Below, piece by piece: positions 11,523 through 24,030 of a stretch of 64,000 bases of DNA. Numbering within the stretch: position 1 is the first letter of the stretch; the number at the start of each line of letters is the position of its first letter. The DNA comes from Sphagnum compactum (lineage: Eukaryota > Bryophyta > Sphagnopsida > Sphagnales): NCBI GenBank assembly GCA_965153455.1, contig OZ234504.1:8494001-8558000 (forward strand), given 5' to 3'. The position numbers were made by a program, and so were the translations under genes. The notes beneath the pieces are model-generated. The model saw nothing but the letters and a program-made list of their open reading frames with translations, searched no databases and was not told the DNA's origin.

Positions 11523-14500
11523 TCAACTCTCAGTAGGCTGTATTCCTTTCTGAGATTCTTGCAACTGTATCATACACTCCTGTAGAGAGACACCAGTATA
11601 TCTAATAAGATTCAACTGCATCAAGTTTGTCTCCGCTGCAAGATGAGACGACAGTGAAACCAAATGAATTGATTGGAGGTCTTTGATTGTCATATGCTGA
11701 AAGCATGAAACTGTTCATTCATGGAAGTAACTTCACCTTGATTGAAGCCATTTTGGCTCGCAGGCTTTGTTCGATTTGATCCCTGGCCATGTGGAAAGGT
11801 AGATCAAAAACATCCTGCACAATGATGGTCTCTACTGTGTCAGTCCACAGTTCTTAACAGTCTACCACTTGATAGACCCCATAGCTATAAAATTGTGGAG
11901 AAATCCCCACAACAATGATTTGAAGGTAACATTGACAATCAAAACCTTAGGTCAGTCACGCACAAAGTGCAAGACCCTTCAACCCTAAAACTAGCAGTGA
12001 GGAGCAGCCATGACTACCAATTGACTTCATCAGCTTCCAATGAAGGGTGTAGAAAACACTATCATTTGGCAAAACCTGAGCAACTATTAAACAAGATCTG
12101 TGTCCTGAACATCTATTGCATTTCTGGAAGCAGCAATGGGAAGAAGACTGAGTCATAACTCTAAACCACTTGCTGGCCACATTTCTTAGGAACCTTAAAA
12201 ACAATACATATTTGGAAAATAAGAGTCACAGTTACCATGCGTCCTCCCAGCGGTGTCTGGGGTGGTTCAAGTTCAAATATGCCATTTGCTGTGCCATTTC
12301 CTGCTCTAGGCAAACTCCCTGGCATGTTCAAGAAGTCACGCATGTCTCCCTGCACTGAGAAAGAAACAATGATTAGCCTTATCAATATTTCAAACACATT
12401 CAAAAAAATGGTGCGTGAAACAGCAACAGTTTATACATGGGTACAGGACATATTGAAAACACACTTGGGTCAAGAGGAAAACATGCCTGCATGGATCTTA
12501 ACATGTTCCTCAAATCTGAATTCTCAGCAATGAGCTCCTGCTTTTTGGCCTCATAAGCATCAACCTGCACAGATATAGATCTAGATCTATGAAGCATGGG
12601 TCGTGCAGAAATCTGAAGCTTTATTTCAGATGATCTGATCTGCCAAGAAGAATCTAAAATATGTAGAATACTGGTGGTAAGAACTTACAATCATTTTATA
12701 GAAGTCTCCATCTGCTTTCTTGTTGAGCCATGTACCCCTTTGTTTGCCTTCCTTCTGTTGAGTATCAATGAAATCAGGTTCTGGAAGGTCCTTGTTCATA
12801 AGTGGGTTCCAACTGAGATTTGCAAAAAGATTATATTTGAAAATTCCATTCCAAGAGAGAATCCATTTGAAGATTCTGTATAACAGTTTGTGGCTATATG
12901 GATTGTTAATATTTTTTGTTGCCATTCAGAATAGGGAATGAAGATGTATATGAAGCCAGGAACATGCCTGCAGTAAATTCATGATCTCCATGCCAGTCTT
13001 TGATTCTTTCTTCTTTTCCAGCAACACCTGGTTAAGTCGCTCCTACAACATGAAAGAAATTCTGCTGTCAGAATACATAATTCACTTTGCTTGTATTTGT
13101 TCTCACAAGCACTTTCTGCACAGGTTAAGATATATCATGATAAAAGGAATGAGTCTGATGCACCAGAAAAAAAGAACTTACCTGTAGCTTGATGAACTCT
13201 TTTTCTTTCTTCTTCAGCTCATGCACCTGCTGAATTCTTACTTGCTTCACACAAAACAATTGATGCCCACAATACATTAGATATTTGATCTCCTTGTGTC
13301 TAAATTTGCATAAGGAGACAATAGAATAAATTGAACTTGGCAGCATAGAGCATCTTTGCACATGATGATGAACATGAAGTGATCAACAGAACCCCTTGAG
13401 ACCTCAATATACAACCTATACCTGAGTGCTAATCACCATGCGCTGGAATTCATCCCTCTCATGTTGGAGCCTCTCCACCTGTGCTCTGTGAGCAGCCGCT
13501 GCCTTTTGCTCCTGGTACAAAGCACCATTCCTTTTTAAAATCCAAACCCCATCCAGGTCCCTTCCACAGAGAAGAAACATCCCAAGTCATATTGAAGATG
13601 TATCAATATCACTTGTCACAATGCCATAACATATGACCCAGTATAGGAGGGTGAAAAACCTTGCTTGTCAATGCTTGCAATTCCCTTTCCTTGGTAGCAA
13701 GTTGATCTGTCAGCCTCTCAACTTTAGCTTCAAGCCTGGACACATCTGACATCAACCTGATCCATTGATGACCACTGGGTCAGTCTGACCTTGGAAAAAG
13801 TGACACTGTTGCCACCTCAAAACCATGTACTTCAAGAAGAACTGCATTGTAAAGATGCCACCAGAAATTTTAAAGTTTGCTATGATGCTCATGATCTTAC
13901 AGGGAACTCTTCAATTTTGCCTGCTTGACTAAGGCAATGTACCTCTGGGTTAAACTGGTGATACAAGATACAATCTTGATAAGTGTAAATCCTACACTAA
14001 GTCTTCAGCCTGTTCAAACCAAAAAGGGGTCTATCTGTAAGCAAGAAAAGTGCTATAATGAATTTACCACATACATGACATGATTGCTGTGGAAGTGAAA
14101 CCTCTCTCCAAGCTTGATTAATATCTTAGCAGGACATTTATTCCTTTTCAGGTTGGGCAAATTTCCATTTGGTATCACAACAGAACCTACCTCTGTCTAG
14201 TGTCATTTGCTGTTTCACGGTACTCAATATCCCGTTGCCGCTGCTGGATCATTGCATAAATGCAGTTACATGTCCGCACAATGGAAGACTGCACATGGAA
14301 AAATATGTAAGGTGCTATCCCCTTCAAGAAGCATGGAAGAATTGTAATCATATCATAGAAGCTAAATCAGGAAACTGTTGCCAGAAACTTCACAACTCTG
14401 CAGGGGAATCATCAACTTGGTAACTGGAAGAAAAATGGTGAAGGTGAAACACTCCTTACAGGTTCACTGGAGTACAAATTGAGTGCTGATGGAAAGCCAA

Positions 14501-15412
14501 ATGTGACCAGTGACTGATTTAGGTACTTTATGCAGTGATCCAGGTTGTGGATGTCTGCAAAAGCATCATCCCTGCAATTTCCGCGAGGACAAACATAATA
14601 ACAACAAGCCATTAGCCAACCTGTCCTCTGTGTGTGCTCCTACCAAGTGAAAGCAGATGTAGATTGCAAAGAAAGGAAGAATTGAGAGTTTTGAGAGGTT
14701 TCTTTCCCCCTAAAGTGGTAGCTAATGTATGTGACTTGACACATCTCACACACTAGTGCAAGATCCCATAAGAGTTGAGTAAACTGGTTGCCAGCCTGCA
14801 GAGAAAAGATGGCAAAGAAAAGCTGGATATGCAAAATGGAATGCTTCAGTTGAGTGGGGATGTCTTTCAGCTCTTTCACAGTAATGCAAAGAGAGAAAAT
14901 TCAGTTCCTCCCCCTTGCAGTTGTGAAAGGGGTTTAGATCATTCAGAGCTGAAATGGGAGAGTAAGTGTTGATGCCTGAATTTGCACAGAGAGAAGATAG
15001 AGAAGAGCTAATTCTGAGTTGCTTACCCTGATGTGTAGGTCATATCATATGAACCCTGCAAATCAAGAGCAGATGACAATATTAGAAAATGATCAACTTT
15101 GGAATTGTTGCTACATTGGATTGGATAAGCAAGTTCGTAAGAAGCAAGAGTTTAGGGTTTCAGAAATGGAAATCAAACACCTATGAGCTTCAAATATCTA
15201 ACTCATTTTGAAGCTTTGAAAATACAACACACATTTTATAACCTATTCAGTGTCCAAGCAATCCAAGTAGATCGTGTCAAACACGCTGAAAAGGCTACAT
15301 TGCAAGAGTTCGGCCACGGAAAGACTCGGATTTTATTCTCGAACTGATATCTCAAAGTGTAGGGATGGCGGGATCGTACCATGTAAGCACCGTCCGCGTC
15401 GCTTATTCCCAT
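11523..15412 (-). CDS. Afadin/alpha-actinin-binding-like (ADIP/SSX2IP-type) coiled-coil protein
   Basis: Plant member of the ADIP family; a plant relative (Arabidopsis At5g57410, from memory) is described as microtubule-associated. Thirteen coding exons in transcript order: 15380-15412, 15027-15055, 14460-14571, 14191-14288, 13660-13756, 13422-13511, 13182-13244, 12968-13042, 12689-12754, 12487-12564, 12236-12349, 11737-11814, 11523-11579. All phases agree, giving 329 aa. The start is MGISDADGAYMG. Conserved blocks follow: SLVTFGFPSALNL (about 38-50), CNCIYAMIQQRQRDIEYRE (about 65-83), then a long coiled coil with HELKKKEKEFIKLQ, ERLNQVLLEKKKE and ADGDFYKMIVDAYEAKKQEL, and DVFDLPFHMARDQIEQSLR (about 286-304). 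Introns after exons 8 and 10 use GC donors. The last exon ends early (QESQKGIQPTES), so the usual C-terminal helix is missing. The long leader and GA-rich upstream DNA run to about 16.6 kb. Confidence 0.88.
11900..12110 (-). repeat. Intronic repeat, copy in the ADIP-like gene
   Basis: Within the intron between coding exons 11 and 12. It shares AATTTGAAGGTAACAT-type sequence, then CACAAAGTG-CAGAC, TAGCAGTGA-GAGC-GCCA-GACTACCA and TGACTTCATCA with 62170-62360. Identity is roughly 70 percent by eye. Both copies lie in introns of minus-strand genes and have the same orientation relative to transcription. Confidence 0.6.
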
Positions 15413-16427
15413 AAGGCACTGCGATGGGATAATAACTGTCGAGGATCAAGCACTAAACTAGAGACAGACACAGAAAGCCATGTGATCCAGTAGAAGGAAA
15501 AGAAAGAGCAAAGGGCACGATCTGAAGGAGGATGGAGAGGAGTACGATAAGATACGGAAGGACAGGCTCTCTATTTGCGGAGAGAAACCGAACTCGTAGC
15601 AGTACAAGGAAGTCTGGATAACCACGATGCAGGTGTCAAGGGGAGCACCGATCGTCCGCCGGAGCTCTCGCAACAACCTAACATTCAGAGAGGACTCTTC
15701 TGGAGCGGGAGATAAAGGCCTTTGCCGGCACAGAAAGACGGACACACACAACGGACAATAATAACTCGAAAAGACTATTGCAAGGCTGATGGCATCCACA
15801 ACACGCAAAGAGGCACAGATTGACACACGAGCAGCAGCTGTAATTCAGTTTCCAACAGCGGAAGAAAAATCCTCGACGAAGATGAACGAGAGCTTCTTCA
15901 AAGCTTCAGAAAAGACCAAAACACAGCCCGAAAAGTCAAGCCGGAAACCAGATATCGAAATATACACTATATCGACAACTGCGACAACACACTACACGAT
16001 ATCACCCGTGTAACACAACAGCTACATTTAAGAATCGGAGAGAGACACAAGCACGCACGCACAAGCAAACACACACGCGCTCTGAGTATAAATGAACCCG
16101 GAACCAAAAAAATCGCGTATCGCAGCAGCTCAGGGGGCGAGACTTAGACAAGACTTGGACTGTTGAAAGCGCCTGCAAATGCTGCCGGCGACGACGCTGG
16201 GATGCAGAAAGACAGGGGCACGGCGATGTCAACTGCAACAGAGATGGGCAAAATGAAATGAAATCGCCCGCATCTCAGCGCTCAGGGCATCAAATCAAAC
16301 GAGACTTGGACCGTTGGAAGCGCCTACAAATGCTGCCGGCGACGACACTGCGATGAGGGACGACGAACACAGCGATATCGAATGCAGAGAGATGGAAAGA
16401 CGGCAGGGCCGGCATGGAGAAACAAGC

Positions 16428-16479
<52 letters not shown>

Positions 16480-16660
16480 AGACGAGAAGGAGACACAGAT
16501 CTGAGGGAGAGAAGGTGGGGACCGAACCAACCGGAAATAACCAGTGGGAATGCACATGGAAACCGGAAGTCACCGGTCCAAATAACGTTCACTACAAAAC
16601 TTTAAATACATGTGACAATGCGTTCCTAGGGAAAAACGACCGGACCATTATATAGCGTAA
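15413..16660 (-). promoter_or_regulatory. Leader and promoter of the ADIP-like gene, with GA tract and segment duplication
   Basis: This GC-richer stretch upstream of the start codon has no coding evidence. A (GA)n tract lies at 16442-16473, preceded by (GT)n. Two similar segments at about 16128-16250 and 16276-16400 share GAGACTTGGAC-GTTG-AAGCGCCT and AAATGCTGCCGGCGACGAC. A TATATAAT on the minus strand at 16648-16655 is a possible TATA box, which would imply a long leader or a leader intron. Transcript ends cannot be fixed from sequence. Confidence 0.4.
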
Positions 16661-18260
16661 TTATCACTAAGGAGACAATTCCGCTCATAAGAGAAAATTC
16701 TGACAAATTCCACTCATTGTCATTCAGGCGACAATTCTGACAAATTCGGCTCATTGTTCATAATGATGTGGCAGAATCTCTCCAAAGAGCCAAATTACAT
16801 TCCATAATGGTCATTCATTAGTCACACCTGGCTCACAACCACCCAGATAGCCTACAAAAGCTCCCTAATGATTGTGGCAGAATCTCTCCCATGTGCCAAT
16901 TACATTATGAATTCCATCCGTTGCCATTTTGGCATTATGGGTGGTGTATTATGAATTCCATCCATGGCCATTTTGGCATTATGGGTGGGTGTATTATGGA
17001 TTCCATCCATCTGTGACCATTTGGAGGAAGGTTTTTCTTTTCTTTTGAAAAGAAATCACCCTAAACCCTAAGTGATTTCTTTTAAAAGAAAAGGAAAAAG
17101 CATTGGGAATTAATATATATGTGGTGTCAGAAATGCACATGAACTTATGGTCCTATAATAAAGGAAAGGTAGATGGATGACACCATTTGTACCCCAACTG
17201 CTTGAAATGGGAACAGTTTCAAAATTCAAAAGGAAGGGGGGGGGGGGGGAGGGAAGGGGGAAAAGCTCTGAATGTCTTCAGAGAGAGGGTTTCAGTAAAT
17301 CTAGAGAGAAGAAGACAAGAAGGTCCAAAAGTACAAATGGAATGGTCATGCCCTTGCACATTCTGTTGTTTAACGTGCCATGCAAGCCTGTTACGGGTGA
17401 GTTACTTAATGCACCCAACCCAACCTACTTGTTCCAGGCTAGTGAGAGAATTACACCTTGTAAAAAGTGCCCTGAAAATACATTATGCACATCCACGGAG
17501 ATCATTATGAATTGCGTAATCTTACACAAATTATTCATCAAACGCTCTTTAAAAAGATTTCATCCTGTCCTTTACATCCAGATTATATGTTTTTCAAATC
17601 CAACATTATTGTGTTTCCTCTATTTTCTTAATTAATATGTATTATTTTCCATTTAAAAAATATATATACATAGTAGATCCATGAAAAACTTATGTTTTTT
17701 GCCTCTTTTGCTAGTGAAACAACAAATAATAACCTCCCCCCTTTAAAGTGTTTGTCTGGGGGCCAATTATTGATTTTTTAAATATTATAGAAATTATTTT
17801 TTTAATTAATAAATTTTAATTTTAAAATCTAAATAAAACTAAAACTCTCCCCCAAGGGTCATCATCTCTCACACCCAACTCTTAAGACCCTTTTTTTAAA
17901 AAAATTTAAAAAATTATTTTGGTTGTTGTTTGGGGGGGGGGGGGGGCGGGGGAAGAGGGGGGAGAGAAAAGGTCTGGCAAAAATAAATAAATGCAAAAAG
18001 GACTGCATGAATTGAATGAATGATCAGATCCATAATTGCATGTTGCAGTTCAATCTCCCTTTGTTGAGCATTTAATGCACAAGGGGGGACCCCTTGAGGG
18101 TACAATATGATATAATATCATTTTCCCCCTGCATGTGGAGATCTCTGCACTTTTCACATCTCTGTTGCACAAGAGAAGGTAAACAAAGTCTTTTACCCAA
18201 CAACAAAAAACAAAGGCCCAAGTTAGGGTTTTCTTTTAAGGATTTTGTGCTGTAGTCAAA
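16661..18260. other. AT-rich intergenic DNA with short repeats and G runs
   Basis: No gene seen. A unit of about 55-60 bp (CCATTTTGGCATTATGGGTGG ... TTCCATCC, in two fuller copies) repeats at about 16905-17010. G runs occur at 17236-17249 (14 G) and 17932-17946 (15 G). Open frames at 17177-17635 show no recognisable domain. Confidence 0.45.
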
Positions 18261-18725
18261 AGTGGTGATCATCCAGAAATTTAATTTAGCCAAATTTGGC
18301 TACATGTTAGAATATGAGAGTAAAAAAAAAAAAATTTTAATAGAATCCTTATATGTTCTTGGATACTTAATTACTAGAACTTATCATTAAAAAATCTGGC
18401 AAATTTGGGCCATTTTTTATCCATGAAAATTAATTCATATAAGTTGAAATCATAAATTTTCAGGTCAAAATTTGGCGAAAATTCACCAATAAGAGAAATG
18501 ATGTAACAAGTTACTTTTCCCTACAACAACAACCATTCGCAGGGAAAAATGTAGAAAAAGTGGCGATCTCCTCTAGGAAAACATAGCCAGATCTGGCTAT
18601 AATAAACTCAAATGAAGCACACAATTTTTTTGAATCATCTTTATCTATATTTCTGGCTATTTCTTTGAACCAACTGTAGAAAAATCTTTGCGAGCTTTCC
18701 TTGTTGTTTTACTGATTTTTGGCAA
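18261..18725 (+). repeat. Dispersed repeat, copy 2 plus a diverged partial copy
   Basis: 18261-18495 matches 9113-9362 in the same orientation. A further, more diverged segment starts at 18557 with AGTGGCGATCTCC and contains the perfect 16-bp palindrome TAGCCAGATCTGGCTA (about 18583-18598). The corresponding site in the other copies is TAGCCA-AT-TGGCTA, so the palindrome is a shared feature of the family. Confidence 0.55.
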
Positions 18726-21700
18726 TTGAGACTTTTAAAACCCTGAAAATAATTTCTTTTTTTAAAATTTAATTTAGATGTATTAAAAAAAGGCTAATTA
18801 ATGGGTTGCCCATTGTTATGGCAAAGGCACAAGGACTCACAAGTTCTCACCTCTCTAAATGAGGACTAGTAGCCCCTCATTGAGAAGTCTCAAACCTACA
18901 AAGCCCCTCATGTGGGTACCTTACCCAACAAGCTCCTAATAAAACATAGCTTGAATATATTACACAATAGGCTAGGCCAAATTGAATTGGTCCCAAATTA
19001 ACATCCTCTCTTGACTCACATTCATAACTATATTTTTTATTTTTTTATTTATTTATTCCTATTTGTCTATGCAATTAGGAACCTATGAACCTACCTCGTC
19101 CAAGCCTAGCTATTTCATTCCTTTATCCTTCTCATCTTTATTGCCCTAATATATGCATGAGTAAGTAACAAGGTAAATATATCTTCATGCATATAGTTAA
19201 AAAAATTGGTTACATTTTTAAAATAACTTACTTGGTTGGTAAATATTTCAAATTTATTTTGCTTCTCTTTTACCTAGTATATAGTTGATGTTTATTTTTA
19301 CTCGATGGAGGTTCCTCGTTTTGAAAAGGGTAAATAGATGCCAAAATCATTACTTTCAATATATTTTTGACACTATTGATTGATCTGATGATTTTTTTTT
19401 CATAGGATGTTTGAAATTTCATATGTTCATGTTTACAATTCTAATTGCAAAATTAGTTTGTTTTTATTCATTTTTAAGTGTGCCATACATGTGTAAATAT
19501 TTTTTAATATGCATTTACCCATAAGTATATCCACATGGTGTGCCTATGATAAATGATGAAATATTTATTTCTATCTTTACGCCATGACTAAACAATTGTT
19601 TACCATTGACCTTTACACTTACTTAGATTGACAAGTTAGAAAAACATTTTAAAATGTTTATTTGGTCAAAATATTTTTGAAGCTTACATACTTTACCTAA
19701 TTGATATTTTTTGGAAATTTTTAATATAAACAACTATTTCATTGATATATAAAATTCAATATACCCACCACAAATTAGTTTAATAGTCATCACAATTTTG
19801 AAATTTAGACTAATTAGGTGCATTTACAGTTGGGTTATCACAACATGAACCATGACACCCATTTGTCCTACATCATGAGTCCTAAAAGCAAGGATTTAAC
19901 AAAATGAATGTTCTGAGATGCTAAACAATGAAAGAGGGATATGTATGTTTAGACTTTCAACCAATAAATGTTATAATGAATGATTCAAATTAATTGAACA
20001 AATTTTGAATGTCTTGTTCAAATATAAACCAAAAAGGAATGCAAAATTACTCTGACATTTCAAAATGACACACTTTCATTAAAAGTGCCAAAACCCTATT
20101 AAAAAATCAAGTAATGTCATTTTTTTGCACCCGCGTTTCCTATGCTTCTTTCCAAACCTTTAAAATGTAAATTTGTAATTAGCAAATTTAATTTGATTGT
20201 CCTTATCAATGCATCCATTTTATTAAAAAATCCAAGATTCTAACATCAATTCCACAAAATTTGGTGATTTATCATACTAAAAATTTATGTCATCATATAA
20301 AACATATTTTATTTTATTTGTGGTCAAAATATGGATCAATTTAAACAAATATTGTTAATTCTATTGAGTCCTTTTTGATAAAATTGCAAAGTGGGACACA
20401 ATTCCTGAACCATATTTCAAAACACTTAAAAACATGTTTTAATCATCCAAATCACAAACATGACCACCATTCTAATCAAGAAGTATGTGAGTATTTAATG
20501 AAAAAACAAAATCTACCAAATAAATTATTTTGTAAGTGTAATGGTTATTCAAAATAGTGTTTTGAAAATGACTTTGAAGCGAGACATTCCTTTTGTGTAC
20601 CCCAACTGCGAATGTACCCAATTGAAATCACAAGAAATTTTGACAACGATAAAGAAAGGCTTCAAATTTTCAATAAAAAGCTACAAATTTAAAGATAAAC
20701 TAAATGGTCATAGATTAGAAAGTTTCCATGTGAGTCAAAAGCAAGTTTTTGTTTAACTTCAACAACTAAACATTAAAATTGCAAGTAATGTCAAAAGCAT
20801 CTCCATTGCTCATTGGAAACAGCCCTCCAACAATAGCTTGTTGAAATCATGGATATTTTTGTGCAAGTAACCACCCCCAACATTACATTCATTTGGCATA
20901 TGTATTCTTGACATCATGAAATATCTCTATGGTTTCTAATACATGTTAGGATATAGTGACAACCTCTAATACATGTCAAAATACCATGATAAAGTTCAAC
21001 ATTATCAAATCACCTTGCTAGCATTTTGTGGTATGTTAACACATTTCAAGACCGAAAATAATTGTGACAATGGGAATATAAGGAAAAATATAGTCCCCAA
21101 AGTAACTTTGTTGCTCATTTTTCCATGTTTCACAAGACCTGTTCATAGGAAAATGGTCAAAAGTTTAAAGCTATAAATTTTTTGCCCTTATTGCTCAAAG
21201 GATATGTTTTACTTACATCAAAGGTTGATGCAAGTGATGTCAAAATTGTCAAAGGCTTCAAATTTTGCAACAAAATACGCACAAAGCACAAACGTTGTCA
21301 AAGACAACATGTTAATGCCAAAAATAAAGATCATGCAATGAGATCACATGTCTGAACCACAATGGACATGGTTACAACAACACTAAAAAAGGTGAACATC
21401 CTCAAAAAAAAAACATGATGGCATTGTTTGCAATGCCAAATATGCATTGCTCTTGCATGAAGCTTTAAAATATTTTAGATTGTGAAAGCAATCTAGAAAT
21501 GATTGAAGCTTGAATTATGATTATAACATGTGGTGACATCAACTATAGCTCCATCAAGTAATGCAACAAGAATTCCACCACAATTTAGTGTTTGATAATT
21601 ATTCACATAAATGACGTGATAGACAACATGTTCACATAAAATAACAAACTTCATGGTTCATGATTTGGCAATAATAGCTGTGCAAAATTTGATTTCAATA

Positions 21701-22650
21701 GGTTCGTATGAAATAGACACGGATGTCATTCATTTATTTGTACTATTTGAACATTGATGTCGTGTGCATTGTTTAAACACGAATGTCATATGCATGTTCG
21801 TATTGTTTAAACACAAATGTTGTATGTTTATTTATATTGTTTACACACAAAAATTGTGCACACGACTTCCATGTTTAAATAATGCATGACATTCATGTGT
21901 AAACGAACCCATGAAATAACAAATTTCGCATGGATTTCGAACAAACCCATAAAGCTTATAAATTTGTGATGAATGTAAACTCAATTTTCCAAAGCTAGTT
22001 GACACAATTGACATCACAAATTTTATTTTATTTTTTAAATTGGGAATTTGCTAAGTAATGTTCATCATTTGTCTAATGATGTTCATTGTTTATTAAATAC
22101 ATCATGGTCAAAATATTTTTCCAATTCCATTTCTTTCTACATTTGAACTTGATTTCATCAATTCACATAGGTACGTACTCCATCTCAAACGATGTCAACA
22201 AAAATTATCAAGAAAAATTTAAACAAAAAAATTAAAATTGTTAAAATCCAAATAAATAGAGCTGCACAAACATTTAAATAAAGGCACATAAGCAAAAGTC
22301 TAGAGAGAAAATCCATTGTGAGATTTTGGAAAATTCAAGTGTTGGAAATAGTAAAAAATTAGGAGAAACAACATATCAACTTTGCTATTAACTCAAATAG
22401 CGGGGGAATTTAAATGTCTTAGGGACAACTATGTGTTGATGGGCTACATAATGGCCTACATGCATAATGTTTAATTTCTTAATTACACCATGGATATGTT
22501 TTAAAAGCATTTTCACCCACACAACCTATATGAACTTTGAACCTTTATTAATGTTTACCACATTTGACATAAAATGTTAATAAATTGTCATTCTCCATTC
22601 ATTGTAAACATGAAAAATTAGATAATACTAGTGGGAACCTGTGACCTTTG
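18726..22650. other. AT-rich intergenic DNA, no gene seen
   Basis: Reading both strands shows only short AT-driven open frames without recognisable motifs. Around 21,700-21,900 there are loosely repeated units containing TTGTTTAAACACGAATGTCAT. Nothing supports a gene, RNA gene or intact mobile element. Confidence 0.5.
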
Positions 22651-24030
22651 GTCACTGTGAAGTCCCCCAGTTTATTTATTTAAACCGTATTTATTTCCTT
22701 TAAACCGAGATCGTGCCCCTCCCGAACAAGACGGTTCCGGCAGACGTGCGGGCCTTCCCAAGGAGCCTCCTTTTCCTCTTCGTCATTGGTTTAATGAGGG
22801 TTGTTGTGTTGAAGGGGGGGATCCACAATCGTTGCACCCTACAAACCAACAACCAAGGGCATAACAGTCAACATTCACCTATTTCCATGGTCCCAATTTG
22901 CTTGCTGCAGCAAACTAACTCCTGAGCTCATATCCAGTTGTTGTTACACAAATCCAACTGTAGGCTTCAAAATTCACATATTTTGGTTATCTCAAGACTA
23001 AGGTGACATAAAACAATGATGTGCAACATGAGAAGAAAAAACCACAATGATAGAAATCTCTGTTCGTCACTAATCTCAATCAGAAAACCAAGCAAGGAAG
23101 GAAAATGCTAGGGAAAAGGAGGAGCTCTGCTTACAACCATAGGGTACTGGCCATAGGGAAAAACATTTTTGTCTGGAACGCTTGATTGGCACCCCCGAGA
23201 AACCTGTTTGATTTCTACACACTACTGCATGAAGTGTGTTTGCTTGTGTGCGTTTCTCTCTTTGTGACTCTGTCTCTGCTGCAAATTTGGTGTCGTCAAC
23301 ATTGTGTGGGGGTTCAAGGAGCTTAGAGTAAAGAAACAGAGACATTGTAACGAAGTGGTAGATGGGAGTTGCAAAAAAACAGGGGTGTGTGTAAAATTGT
23401 GCTGCGAAGAAGAAGAAGAAAAAGAAGCTGCTCATCAACTTCGTGTCCGGTGCCTCCATAATCTCTTTCTCTCCCTCACACATCTCCTTTGCTACTGTAG
23501 CTTCCCTCCTTCCCTCCCTCCGGATGAACTTCAATCTCTTCAATCTCCAAACCCAAAAAAAAACACAAAACATACACAATAATAACAATAACAAAAAGAA
23601 AAAAGGACGCAACTTCCGGAGAAAAAATTTCAATCCAACTTCACAGATTTCCACTGCAATCCAAGAGAGAAAGGACACACACTGACACACACACACACAC
23701 ATACAGAGACACACATACAAAAACAACATCTAGGAATCTTGCTCTTTCGCTCCTTCTCTGATCCCACGCCATCGCCAGCAAAATGCTGCAAAACGCTCGC
23801 TTTCTTTCACAGACGGATGAACAATTATTTAGGAACTGTCCGTTCGGCTGGATGACGAATCCAGCTGGATGGATGACGGTTCGGGCGAAGGTTGGAACTT
23901 GGAACTTGGAATGGGGTAGCGTTCTGCACCAGAACGTCACGTCACGGACGGGAAGACCAAGTGAATTTATATATAAGATAGAAGAAAAACTATTCATTTT
24001 AAAGGTTTTAGCATTCAACAATCACAAAGG
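22651..24030. other. GC-richer island with CT- and CA-rich tracts, unassigned
   Basis: This block is less AT-rich than its surroundings. It contains a CT-rich tract (23460-23525), a CA-repeat (23685-23725) and TGGATGACG direct repeats near 23860. It resembles the leader/promoter regions of genes elsewhere in the window, but no downstream coding exon could be recognised on either strand. The 217-codon minus frame (23076-23729) is low-complexity (Phe/Leu runs and Cys/Val from the CA-repeat) and is not accepted as a protein. Confidence 0.3.

Noticed and set aside
15458-15826. 122-codon minus-strand frame upstream of the ADIP-like start
   Set aside because: It lies in the leader region, is not in phase with the gene's first exon and has no recognisable domain.
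23076-23729. 217-codon minus-strand frame
   Set aside because: Built from CA-repeats, poly-Phe and CT-rich sequence. No recognisable domain or splice context.
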